A stretch of 64,000 nucleotides of DNA from Cricetomys ansorgei. Its lineage: Eukaryota; Chordata; Mammalia; Rodentia; Nesomyidae. Shown one piece after another: positions 10,844 through 21,792 of the stretch. Numbering within the stretch: the stretch's first letter is position 1; every line of letters starts with the position of its first letter. The notes below the pieces were generated by a model that saw nothing but the letters and a program-made list of their open reading frames with translations, did no database searches and was not told the DNA's origin. The stretch is from positions 61,892,501 through 61,956,500 of the forward strand of contig JAMJFZ010000107.1 of NCBI GenBank assembly GCA_026225945.1, written 5' to 3'. Position numbers and translations under genes: made by a program.

Positions 10844-12240
10844 TAAACTATGAAAATTAAAATTGCTACCAATAGCCCAGGCTGGACTTGCTTCACCTTC
10901 TCTAGGGGTGCAGCCCCACACCTACAGAGCTAATATGTTGCTAAACTTTCACAGAAATGGAAGTTTGCATTTCAGAAGAAGTTGAAGATGAACTGAGAGA
11001 AATGGAGACCTATGCGAGTGTGTCAGCCGAGGTAGCCCTGGGATAGCAGCCACGCTGGCACATCCGGGCATATACATGCACAGGAGCAGCTCTGCAGGCC
11101 GAGCCAGGCATCACTCCAGCGGAAAGGAAGTAGGTCTGTGTCACACTTAACCAGCTGGTGACAGCTGGGAGCTGGTGGAGAGGCATCTCGATTCTGAATT
11201 CCTTCTCTCTGATTACAGTGGGCTCATGACTTACCCGAGCAAATGATATGTCTCTCTACTGCAGTGGTAGAAGCTGAATTTGAGCAAAAAATATAGAGAC
11301 AGCCACTAGCATTAGGGAGACGGCTGTGAAAAGTCTGCCGAGTTATATCCCTTAAAGAACGAACTGTGTGTCACAACACACCGAAAATTGAAATGTACAG
11401 ACACTGATTCATACTGTAGGAGGCTCCAGCATTCACGAGGTACAGGCCTCCTAACATGTAAAATCCTGCACACTTTTATGAAATGCTTACTGAAATTCTC
11501 CCCCTATGTAGGAAGTCAGTTCTTAGATAAAAGAGTGACATTACAGAAAGTGCAGAGTTTTGCTGAATGAATTCTGAGCAGGGTCAGACACAAATGTGAA
11601 ATGCAAACACAATTTTTAAAAAAAAATCTGATGCAACATTTCCTTTAAAGCTGTCTTTTGGATCTGGATAGCTCATCCCTCAGCAAAAGAGGGCTGCCAA
11701 AAAGAAAAAGAAACAAACAGATGGGGGTGGGGGACACCACAGACTTTTACTGAAATCAAAGACTCTCAAAAGCTTACAGCAAGGGTGGCGGATACCACCT
11801 TCGGTCCTGCTGAGCCTTACAGTGTTTTGAGAATCAAAGTCTAAGACAAAAGGAAACCGTGAGTGCGGAATCAAATGCACACAGGAACCCAGGACTGACA
11901 TCCCTCTAATCAAGCTCTCCTTTAAAACGGGAAGTCTTCCACACAGTCCCAATGAATTCCCTCGGGCACATGGAGTCCTGTGCATCAGGGGTACAGACAA
12001 GTAGGGTGTGGCCAGTGGCAGCTGGATGTGGACTTTACCCTCTAAGGGGCATCCCTGTGAGGACTCTCAGGCCTCTCCCTCGCCAGGTCCTCCGGGATGA
12101 ACTGGGGACGTGGGTCTGGCATCTTTCCATGCTACACATAGGTTTGGAAATCATGGCTATATTCTCCCCAACTACAGTTCTTGCAGGGACTATACTTTCA
12201 ACATCTTCCTGGGGCTCAGAACAACACTAGATCCGAGAAT
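10844..12240. other. Unassigned sequence
   Basis: No gene or repeat recognised. Short frames here lack any domain signature. Confidence 0.4.
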
Positions 12241-12373
12241 GCTGTCATGGGCTAGTGAGGAGGCTCAGGAGACAAAGGTGCTTGCTGCCAAGACTGAAGA
12301 CCTGAGTGTGATCAACAAGACTCACGTGGTGGAAGGAGAGAATTGAATCTTTCAAATTTTCCTCTGACCTGCG
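12241..12373 (+). mobile_element. B3A-type SINE
   Basis: Follows the B3A order: gctagtgaggaggctcagga (degraded A-box head), aaaggtgcttgctgccaaga, gacctgagtgtgatcaacaa (B-box region), cacgtggtggaaggagagaa, tcctctgacctgcgcagaca. It runs into a CA tract and an A/T-rich tail. Confidence 0.85.
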
Positions 12374-12463
12374 CAGACACACACACACACTCACACACAC
12401 ACACATACAGAGAAAGAGAGAGAATAAATAAATAAATAAACAAACAAATAAATAAATAAATAG
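12374..12463. repeat. SINE-tail microsatellites (CA)n, (GA)n, (AAAT)n
   Basis: The B3A tail has expanded into a CA run, a short GA run and a roughly 40-bp AAAT-type run (with aaac variants). A B1 begins immediately after it. Confidence 0.9.
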
Positions 12464-12607
12464 GGCTGGGCAGTAGTGGCATATGCCTTTAGTTCCAGCA
12501 CTCAGGAGGCAGAGGCAGGTAGATCTCTGTGAGTTCGAGGCCAGTCTGGTCTACAGTGTGAGTTCCAGGACAGCCAGAGCTACAACAGAGAAACCTTGTC
12601 TCAAAAT
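12464..12607 (+). mobile_element. B1 SINE
   Basis: Full-length sense B1: gggctgggcagtagtggcat, gccagtctggtctacagtgt, aggacagccagagctacaac, gagaaaccttgtctcaaaat. It inserted at the 3' A/T-rich tail of the preceding B3A. Confidence 0.95.
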
Positions 12608-12608
12608 T

Positions 12609-12682
12609 AGATAGATAGATAGGTAGATAGATAGATAGATAGATAGATAGACAGACAGACAAACAGGCAGATAGATAGATCG
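12609..12682. repeat. (GATA)n microsatellite with GACA variants
   Basis: A run of gata units, interrupted by ggta and by a short gaca/aaca block. It continues the B1 A-tail. Confidence 0.95.
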
Positions 12683-14294
12683 CTGTCACCTATCGTCCTC
12701 AGGTTAGAAAGCCAGGATACCGGCTCACTGGTATTGCACTGGTGTGGCTTTTCACTGTACCAAGCAGACAGAACATCTTGTCCCCAGGAGACACCCTTCC
12801 TTCTCCCCTGTTCACTAACTGCATCAGATCTTCCCAGCAATTCTGCAGATTTTACAGCACTAAACCACCTAACTGTCCAGCTGTTCTGAAGGAAGAGCAG
12901 CCAGGGAGCAAGTAATGGAGAGAGTAAAAGCTGAGCTCCAGGAACTGCAGTGGATGGGCCTCTCCATGCCTCCTGGCTGCAAGCACAGCCCACCAACTTT
13001 ACAGCCTCCCAAAATTCCATCCTCACTGCTGAGGGCTGCTGAAAATAAAGTGATACCCTCCAGTTCTCCATCTTAGAGTCCATCCCATCAACATACTGGG
13101 ATGTGTCCTTCCCTGCTGTGATTCTGTCCTTTGGCTTGCTTTCCTCGACTTCAAGGACTGGTGGGCACCGTGGTCTGGTTCCTTGGAACAATGGTTCCAA
13201 GGCTCTGCAGGCAGTGCAGGGTCCCAGGCTAGAAACTTAAACAACCCTCTGTAAGCAGCTCCATTTCTGCTAATGGCTTGTGAATGTGCATTCTGAGCCC
13301 GCCGCACTCCAGGCACATTACAAACCAACAATGTGGCACACACAGGAATTCATCCAAACCCAGCAAAAATCACTTAGTTTAATCATGCCGCCCTGATTTA
13401 ATTTTAACTTTTCATAAAGCATGGGAGACGAGCGGGGTGTGCTAGTGTCTTAGGGATTACTGATGAGACCGGGCTCACATCTGGCTGTTACATCTTTTTG
13501 TTTTTTTTTAAAAAAAAAACAAATTCCAAAATGAAGGAGGTTAGGAAAGGAAGTTGATGGATAATTAAGAGGAGAGAACACCTGCAGAAGGTGCGACCGA
13601 AATGCAAAGGGGGCTTTTTTTTTTTCCTTCTCTCTGGTGTTCAAATAGCCAGCGAGCACCTGGGGAATCCAAAGGCAATCACTTCATTTAATGGGTTTGA
13701 TGCTTGCCTGTGGGCAGCTGACAAGAAAGACACCACACCTACGAACCTGTGTGCACGCACGTGCCCAAGCACACACGCTCAGACACGCACGCGCATACAT
13801 GCATGGATACACATGCAGATGGTACACAGATGGGAAAACATTATATTCTGTCCTAGTGTGCGTGTACACGGTATCCTAAGCACCCGAGAAACCCCAAGGG
13901 CACCTTCCATGTGTGCCGCTACAGTTCGCAACTGCTGGACCAGAACACGTGGTTCAACAGTCTGCGCCAAACCCTTCTACGGTAACTTCAGTTTGGCTCC
14001 TTGTATCCCCACCTCTGCAGCCACCACCTTCAAAAGGCGCTGCTGCCTCTTCTGGCACTAACCACGGTGGAACCTCGGGTTCCCCACGTAGCCTCTTTAG
14101 CTCAGTCTCAAAAAAAAGAAGATGAGCCTGATAAACAGGACCAGAGCATATGACCCCGTGTTCCTCATTTCTCTCCAAGTAAAAGCCAGAGGCTACACAG
14201 AGGCTACAGGGCGGTCTACTGCCCTCCATCTTCCCTGCCTCCTGGTCTAGCCTTGCTCTTCTTGTCTAGCCATCCCCGCCTTCTCCTTTTCAAA
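12683..14294. other. Unassigned sequence with one long unsupported frame
   Basis: The longest open frame of the window (minus strand, 13200 to 12607, 197 codons) lies mostly here. Its C-terminal end is the translated GATA repeat and the remainder shows no domain, so it is not called a gene. Homopolymer runs occur at 13500-13520 (T then A) and 13614-13625 (T). A CA/CG-rich imperfect run lies at 13748-13810. Confidence 0.4.
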
Positions 14295-14690
14295 CCTGCC
14301 GGGCACTCTGCCACAGGACCTTTGTGCTTGATTCTTCCCTCCACCCGAAAGGCTCTTCCTTGAGCTGTGCACACAGTCCTCTCTGTCACTGCCTTTGTAT
14401 CTCGTGGAAGTGCCGCCTTGTGCAGAATCCCAGTGCGCTAACTGTAGACCTCTCCCCAGCATTCCCAGTCCTTCATATCAGGATTTACCCTCCCTCTGCA
14501 CCTACCAGCCTGAGACACACTACAGGACCTGCCTATTAACTCTCCATGTTGCTTGTCTCCACCCGGCTACCCCTAAACCCTGATAGGGCAGGGATTACTA
14601 TTTTCAGCTACGGATTGGAACAGAGATTAAAACAATGTTTAGTATAAATGCATTAATATTTGTTTAATAAAGACTGAACACATGACAGGC
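14295..14690 (+). mobile_element. L2 LINE 3' end, well preserved for its age
   Basis: The blocks follow the L2 3' end: caggacctttgtgcttgatt and cttccctccacccgaaaggc match the 'caggacctttgcacttgctgttccctctgcctggaa' section. Further on are ctgatagggcagggattact and the terminal aatatttgtttaataaagac, matching 'caataaatatttgttgaatga'. Non-coding relic. Confidence 0.7.
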
Positions 14691-14794
14691 TTGGATTCGC
14701 AAGTACATTCATATGGAAAAAGTAACACCCCATGTCCCCAAACAGATCACTGGCACCCCACTATTCCCTAATTGCTAGACAATGAACGTTTTTA

Positions 14795-17700
14795 CTGTAT
14801 TTCTTAGCCAGTTTTTTCTTCATTTGGCAACTCTCTCTTCAGGTCCAGGGCCCATTTTTCCAGTGGGTCATTTGTTTGTTTTATTGATCTTTGTATTATT
14901 GGCTCATTTTTGAGTTTTATATATACTCAGGCTATTAATCCGCTGTCAGATCTATAGCTGGCAAAGATTGTCACCAATTCTGTGGGCTTCTTCTTCACCG
15001 GGTTGTTTCTTAAACTGTGCAGAAGCGTTTCAGTTCCATGAAGTGCCACATGTTGATTGTTGGCCATAATTCTTAAAGAAATGGAGTCCCGTCTAGGAAG
15101 TCATTTTGTACACCTCTATCACGTAAGGTACTGGCTGGGTGTTCTCCCAGCAGTGTCGCAGGTTTCACAGTTCAGTCTTTGGTACATATGGAGTTAGTTT
15201 TTGTGCAAGGCGACAGATACAGGTCTAGTTCATTCTTCTGCATGTGGACATCTCGTTTTTCAGCATCATTTGCCAAAGATGTTTTCTCTTCTTCAATATA
15301 CGGTTTTGGCATCTTTATCAAATGACAGAAGTTACATTTACACTTATTTTAGTCTTTAATTTTGTCCCGTTGCTCTACATGTCTGTTTTGGGTTTTTTGG
15401 GGTTTTTTTACTAATACCATATAGCTTCTATTACTGTGGCTCTCTAGTGTATCTAATGGAATGGAATGATAATCCCTCCAGCATTGTTTATTTCCTCAGG
15501 ATTGTTTGGCTATTGAGGGTCTTTTGTGATTCCACGTGAGTTTTAGAGCAATGTTTTCTATTTCTTTGAAGAATGATGGGAATTTTGGTTGGGAGTGCAT
15601 TGAGTCTATGAATAGCTTTTGGTAAAATTGTTATTTTTGTAATATTAGTTCTATCAATCCATAAGCACGGGATGTATTTCTGTCTTCTAGCTTCTTCCTC
15701 CACCTCTCTCATCGGAGTTTTCGTTTTAGGGCCCTCCACTTCTGTGCTTAGGTTTACTCACGTTTCTTTTCTGGAGTCGCTGTGGATGACAGTGTATCAA
15801 TGATCTCTTTCTTTGTGTGTCTGTTGGTGGTGTACAGAAGAGGTATTGATTTACGCAATTTTATTCTGTATGCTGATACCTTGCTTAACTTGTTTATCAT
15901 TTCTGGAAGTTCTCCAGTAGAGTTTGGGGATTTCTAATGTATCATCTGTAAATAGGGATACTTTGACTTCTTTCCCTACTCACAGCCCTCTGATTTCATT
16001 CTCTTGCCTTATTGCTTTTGCTAGTTCTTTGAGCACAAACTTGAGAAGGAATGGGGATAGCGGGCAGCCCTGTTTTGTTCCCCCCCCCTTTTTTTAGTGA
16101 GATTACTTCAAGTTTTTCTCCATTTAGGATGATGTTGGATGTGGGTTTTTTGGTAAACAGCTCTTGTTGTGTTGAGGTGTGTGTCCGTCAGCCCTACATT
16201 CTCTGGAACTATTATCATGGCGTCACGGTGTATTTGTCAAAAGCTTTTTCTGCATCTACTGAGATGAACATGTGTTTTCTGTCTTTCAGTCCATTTACAT
16301 GGTTTATAACTTCTACTACCTCATATATGTTTTACTCTCTCTGCATTTCAGGGATAAAGCCAACTTGATCATGGTGAGTAATCCTCATGATGTATAACTA
16401 TACTTCATTTGCAGGTGCTTTGGTTGGTGTTTTGAGGCACGTCCACTGGGATATTGGCCTGTTTGGTTTTTTTTATTGTTGTGTCTTTACCTGGTTTTGG
16501 AATTGGAGTAATAATGGCTTTATAAGACAGAGTTTGGGAGTGTTCCATCTGTTTCCATTTTTTTTTTAATAGTTTAAGAAAGATTGGCTGTAGATCTCCT
16601 TTGAATGTCTGGTAGAATTCTGCTATGAATCCATCTTGCCCCAGGTTTGTTGTGTTTTTTTTTTTTTTAATTTGGAAGTCTTATTATTGCTTTTTTTAAT
16701 CTTCTCATTTGTCTTGACTATATTTAGGTTGTTGACTTCTTGGTGTAATTTTCGTGGTTTGGCTGAATCTAGAAATTCATCCATTTCTTTTAGGTTTCCC
16801 AGTGTAATGGAGTATAGGTTTTTAAAATAGTCCCTTATAATATTCTGAATTTCTTTGACATCAGTTGTAGTATTTTCATGTTCACTTCTTATTCTGTTTA
16901 ATTTGGGTTCTCTCTTCCGATCTTTTAATTAGTTGGGTCAAAGTTCTGTCAATCTTGTTTATCTTCTCAAAGGACCAGCTCCTAGAATCACTAATATATT
17001 TTTTGGTATTATTTTCTCTGTTTCTATTTCACTGATTTCTGCTGATTTTTATTATTTCTTGCTGCAGGTTGTTTTTGGATTTAGTTTGTTCTTTTTCTCC
17101 AAAATTTTGAGTTGTATTATTAAGCCATTTATTTGTGCTCTTTCTGATTTTTAATCTATGAATGTAGGCCCTTAAGAGTTATCCATTTCCCTCATAGGAC
17201 TGCTTTCAATGTCTTCCAGAGGTTTGGTTTGGTTTTCTTTTTCATTTAGTTCCAGGGAAGTTTTTTCTTTCTTGATTTCATCTTCGACTCATTCATCATT
17301 TCCTAATGAGTTGTCTCATCTCCCTGAGTTTGCGGATTTACTAGAGACGTGTTTGCTGTCTGTTTTCACAAAGGGGTAATTTCAATCCTTTTGAATTTGG
17401 AAAGATTTGTTTTGTGGCCCAGGATAGGGTCTATTTTAGAAAGGCTTCTGTGTGATCCTGGCTGGAACGTGTTCTTTGATATTTGTATGGAATAGTCTGT
17501 AGATATCTGGTTAAGTCCGTTTGATGTATAATGTTGCTCAATTCTGATGTTTCTCTGTCTCGTTTTTGTTTAGACGACCCGTCTATTGGAGAAAGTGGGG
17601 TGCTGAAATCACCTACCATTAATAGTTTGGTGTTAATATGTGTCTTGAATTCCAGTAGTGGGATTTTTGGGGGAGGTTGTTATTTTGTTTTTGCTTCCTT

Positions 17701-18040
17701 TTTTTTTTTAAGTAGGCACCCTGGAGTTTGGTGAGTGTATGTTTAGGATCATATTGTCTTAATTAGGATTAAGTGTCCCTCTTTATCTCTTCTGATTAGT
17801 TTTAGTTTGAATTCTGTTTTGTCAGACATCAGGAGAGCAGTCTCTTCCTGCTCCCTGGTTCCATTTGGTTGAGATCATCCTTTTACTCTTAAAATGGTAC
17901 CTACCTTTAAATCCAAGGGTTTTTTTGTAGATGACAGATAGATATTTGTTTCTTGATCCATTCAGCCAGCCTGCCTGAGTCTTTCAGAGAATTGAGGACA
18001 TTAATATTTAGATTTATTATTGAAATGTGTGTTAATTGTG
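14795..18040 (-). pseudogene. L1 ORF2 remnant (endonuclease + reverse transcriptase)
   Basis: Decayed ORF2. Near 18010 the minus strand reads like the endonuclease start (HISIINLNINVLNS, cf. HISIITLNVNGLNSPIKRH). Near 17815 it reads SDKTEFKLKLIRRDKEGHL. At 17619-17431 an open piece starts MVGDFSTPLSPIDGSSKQKR, the endonuclease GDFN-TPLS block with N changed to S. Near 16070 the RT block reads KQGCPLSP. The RT catalytic motif FADD is FTDD here (15952-15941). At 15739-15488 a piece contains CLWIDRTNITKITILPKAIH, the conserved W-I-x-R-x-N-I-x-K block. Stops and frameshifts separate these pieces; no active protein is possible. Confidence 0.92.
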
Positions 18041-18540
18041 GTCATTGCGTTATTGGTTTTTTGTATGGTTGTTTGTGTTCTTAGTGGTGTTTTGTATTTT
18101 AATAATTACGGCTTCATATTTCTTTCTGCAGATGCTCTGCTCTGCTCATTCCTCTCTTCAACCCAAAGTAATGCTTCTTGTATTTGTTTTTTTGGTTTGG
18201 CTTGTTGAATATAAATTTTTTAGGCTGTTTATGCTGTGGGAAATTTTTCTTTCTCCTTCAATTATGGCAGAGAGTTTGGCTTGGTATATTATTCTGTGCT
18301 GGCTGTCATGCCTTTTAAGACTTGGAATGCATTGCTCCAGGCTCTTCTGGCTTTCAAGTTTCCATTGAGGAACCAGCTGTTATTCTGATGGAGTTTTCCT
18401 TTATATGCAACTTGCATTTTTTTTCCTATTGCAGCTTTTAATACACTTTCTTTGTTATATATACTTAGCATTTTAAATATGGCCTACCTTGCGGATATTC
18501 TTTTATGGTCTTGTCTAGTTGGTGCTGTCTCCTTCCACCA
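14795..18540 (-). mobile_element. Rodent L1 LINE, antisense, 3'-truncated
   Basis: A 3.7-kb stretch reads on the minus strand as L1: upstream/inter-ORF sequence (about 18540-18045), ORF2 start near 18040, endonuclease, reverse transcriptase, and a C-terminal part that stops near 14795. The region between the recognised ORF2 start and the left edge is about 3.25 kb, shorter than the roughly 3.85 kb of intact rodent ORF2. The C-terminal end, 3' UTR and A-tail are missing. Loss of the 3' end is unusual, since L1 copies normally lose the 5' end; deletion or rearrangement after insertion is the likely cause. Confidence 0.9.
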
Positions 18541-18829
18541 ACTTCTGTCTTCCCCATCTATAGTGCAGCAGCAAGATTCAAGTGGGGACTAAGATTCCAA
18601 GAGCAGTCACCCCAGGTCTTCATCCTCTGGATGAACAGATGCTCTTAGGAAACCATAAGCAATTCAGTGGCCACAACAACACGCACTGTATAATGTGGTA
18701 ACGGAGCAGCCAGAAGCCCCGAATAACTCGATACAACTGACTCCGGGCTGTTCCTCTTCGATCTAAGGGGATCGAGAGGGCATTTAGTTTGTTCTATTTT
18801 GCCTGTGGAGAAGGAACATAATACTGGGG
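18541..18829. other. Unassigned sequence with a short inverted repeat
   Basis: An inverted repeat at 18753-18779 pairs cctcttcgatc with gatcgagagg around a 6-nt spacer (one bulge). No surrounding terminator or RNA gene was seen. Confidence 0.4.
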
Positions 18830-18965
18830 TTTGAGGACAAAAAGATCTGGCCCTAAAACTCCACTTGCCACTTACAGCTCCTGAATCTGATTAAACTCCT
18901 CAGTTTCTATCTCGATTTCATCGACTCTCTGAGATAAGAAGAGTGAGATAACCCAGAAGCTCTCC
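18830..18965 (+). mobile_element. Probable MIR fragment
   Basis: Contains aactccacttgccacttaca and gattaaactcctcagtttct, corresponding to the MIR core 'ctctgccacttactagc' and 'acctctctgagcctcagtttcctca', followed by gagataagaagagtgagata for the 'aaatggggataata' part. Short and diverged. Confidence 0.45.
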
Positions 18966-20019
18966 TAGGGCAAATAATTTTACTTTTCTGATCTTCATGC
19001 CCAGGGCAAAAATAGGCACATATTGTCAACAATGAAAATTCTGAGTCAATTGTGAGTATACAATTCCTTCTACGGTGCTTACAACGCCTGATGTGTGGAC
19101 GATCGCCACAAGCCAACTATTACCAGCAGTCTTGCTCTTTACTAGAAGAATGACGCATAGGCACTGGGTGAACTGCTCACATGCCTGACACACATGGAAG
19201 GGCCCTAGCCACCCGCTCTCTCCCACAGCATCCCATTAGCTTGCTCTCTCCTGGAGTTTAGTCCCTGATCTTTGGACTGCCTTCCTTAAGGGTCTCCACA
19301 ATTCTTCCATTAGTGGCTCTGGGTATACCATTCCAAAATGGCTATGTGAGATCAAATATTCTGTGCCCCAAATACTCTTCTTTGGTATATTTCGAGCTGT
19401 TTCCACGGGAAATATCAGACAGTAGAGAAGCTCTGAAAGCCTGCACCTTTATAAAGCCTATATGTGTGTCTAAAGAAAATCTACATTAGTAAATTGTCTG
19501 GATTAGGAAGACAGCTGCTCTAGATAACCTTATTTCCTGAGACTAGACGATCATCTCCCTGTTCGTTTCTCCCTTTTGTGTTTTAGAAACCTTTGTGCAA
19601 CAGCTCTGGATGATTCTGCTGACCTCAGTCGCATGTCCTTCTTTGTGAGACACCCGTGTACATGCATGTGATTAACATGGCTTTCCTCCTGTTGATTTGC
19701 CCCGTCCAACAAATGCACAGCACATCTAGGAACCTGGAAGGGAGAGGGCCTTTCCCCCACTCCTGTCCACACACGACAGAAAAACCAAGAAGTCTGGGTC
19801 ATCCTGGGAAGGTAGAATTTTCCCCTGGAAATTGCTTATTTATCTCATTTGCATATTTCTTGTGCTGCAGAAGCTCTCTGGGAAATTCTTTTCCTATATA
19901 CCATTTGTTCTACCAGACTGAGAATGGATTTCTAGAGCCAAAGAACAACTCTGCGTTCATTTTTCCCTCAAACACGTAAGCATCCTAGGTACTATGAAGA
20001 AAGAAAGAAAATGAAACGA
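18966..20019. other. Unassigned sequence
   Basis: No gene or repeat recognised. Confidence 0.35.
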
Positions 20020-20102
20020 AGATATAACTCGGCCAGTAAAGGTGCTTGTTGCTTGAAGTGACTCCACAAACTTGTCTTCTGGCATCCACACAAGTACTAC
20101 TG

Positions 20103-20108
<6 letters not shown>
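20020..20108 (+). mobile_element. B3A-type SINE fragment
   Basis: Sense fragment: ataactcggccagtaaaggt, gcttgttgcttgaagtgact, cttgtcttctggcatccaca, running into a CA tract as B3/B3A tails do. The middle section is shortened. Confidence 0.65.

Positions 20109-20154
<46 letters not shown>
20109..20154. repeat. (CA)n microsatellite
   Basis: About 22 CA units at the SINE 3' end. Confidence 0.97.
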
Positions 20155-20155
<1 letters not shown>

Positions 20156-20249
20156 CATATACATATACAGTAATAAGAAAGACAGTGGTAATAAATAACA
20201 ATGCTTCTTAAAGAATCTAAAGTAAAAGTGCCTTTTTTAAAAAGGCATA

Positions 20250-20519
20250 CCCACAGGCTGAGGACATGATTAAACTTAGGAAAGGGTTTGTCTCTCGAGC
20301 CCTGAGTTCAAATCCTCGATACCCACACAAAATAGTGGGCATGGCAGCATGTATCTGTAATAGTAGTGTGGTGGGGGTGGGACAGAGACAGAGGGTCCCA
20401 GAGCTTGCTGGCCAAACATTTCAGCAGAAACAGTAAACTTGAGGTTCATTTGAAGACCCAGTATCAAAAGACAAGCTTGTGTACAATTGAGAAAAATACC
20501 TGATGCTGACCTCTGTCCT
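20250..20519 (+). mobile_element. Composite tRNA-head rodent SINE, sense
   Basis: Order of blocks: ctgaggacatgattaaactt (A-box area), cctgagttcaaatcctcgat (B-box), gtgggcatggcagcatgtat, agagacagagggtcccagag, cttgctggccaaacatttca, tgatgctgacctctgtccta, then a CA tract. The same family lies in reverse at 62480-62785. I recognise it as an abundant rodent tRNA-head SINE related to B2/B3/B4 but cannot fix the library name. Confidence 0.7.
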
Positions 20520-20526
20520 ACACACA

Positions 20527-20562
<36 letters not shown>
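20520..20562. repeat. (CA)n microsatellite
   Basis: CA run with one CG interruption, in the tail of the composite SINE. Looser CA-rich sequence continues to about 20640. Confidence 0.95.
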
Positions 20563-20563
<1 letters not shown>

Positions 20564-20640
20564 ACACCTGTATATTCAAACACGTGCATGAATACACACA
20601 TACACATGCATATGTACCCTCCCACACACAGGTACATATA

Positions 20641-21716
20641 TGCATATTATACAATGGTCTCTCTGTACATTGTCCGGTAAGACAATGTACTTGGTCCTCG
20701 GTAAGAAAATTTTCCTCTGCAATGGCTTCTTTTCTCATCACACACTCTCACCTTGAAAAGACCCCATGCTATACTGTAATAACTATGTTCTTCATCTCAT
20801 ATGAATTCGCTCAATTGGGCTTATGAGGAGCAAGGAACCAAAGAGAGGCCACAGTAAGGTTACGGTGACACTCTGCACCAGCAGTTTACACTCAGCCCTT
20901 CTCATCCACAGCTCAAGCCTACGCTGTTTATCCCAGTGCTCTGTCCTCCTGGGATCTTTCCTCCTCCACAAAATGGATGCTCTTGGGTTCTCAGGAACGG
21001 ACTTGATAAACTACATCCTGATGAGTCTAAATGACAGCAAGGACTCCTGAGCTACCCTTCCTAAGTTTATTGGTTTTGTAGCTCAAATTAAAGCTCAATG
21101 CAAAAGAAATTCATCTCAAAATGGGGACATTCAGTTAGAAAATTACGTGACATGTTTTCAAAAGCAGAACAGACCATTAGTTATCGAAGGCAACTTAGGC
21201 AAATTCTGGCGTTCTGGTTGCTACAGGCATCAGGTCACTGGGGAGAAGCTTCTGCTTGAAAGTAGAGAGCAACTTCTGAGAACTTGTACATCACACTGAT
21301 GGAAACGCTGCCTCTGTATCTCTGACTCCTGTCCTGTGCATGTCTGTGCATGGTCACAAGAGTGCCTGTGCATGCACACATACTCAGCAAGGAAGCTGCT
21401 ATGCAATGCTGGAAAGATGTTCCACGGGGAGGAATCTGAAATGAGAATCCCACAGAGCACCACCAAAGCTTACCAGCTGGGGGGAAAAAGCTTCCATGTG
21501 CCAGTGGGAGCATCCTTCCTTCAGACCCAAGTCACACCACAGCAGGATGTGGCTGTTACTAGGCAACAGTGCTTCCCAACCTCCACCCCATGCCTCCTAG
21601 TCCCCAGGGCTCCCACTCTGGAGAAGAAGAGTAAATAACCTAGTAACTTCCTCTTCTTTTGCTTCCAAAGCTTCACCCCTGGGAAGGCAGACAACCTCCC
21701 CTTTGCCTTGGCCACC

Positions 21717-21719
<3 letters not shown>
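20641..21719. other. Unassigned sequence
   Basis: No gene or repeat recognised. Confidence 0.35.

Positions 21720-21789
<70 letters not shown>
21720..21789. repeat. (GA)n microsatellite, 70 bp perfect
   Basis: Thirty-five uninterrupted GA units, among the longest pure dinucleotide runs here. The open frames over it (poly-RE or poly-SL peptides) are artefacts. Confidence 0.99.

Positions 21790-21792
<3 letters not shown>

Noticed and set aside
13748..13810. Regular CA/CG spacing considered as a CRISPR-like or structured array
   Set aside because: Irregular units and eukaryotic context; imperfect CA repeat only.
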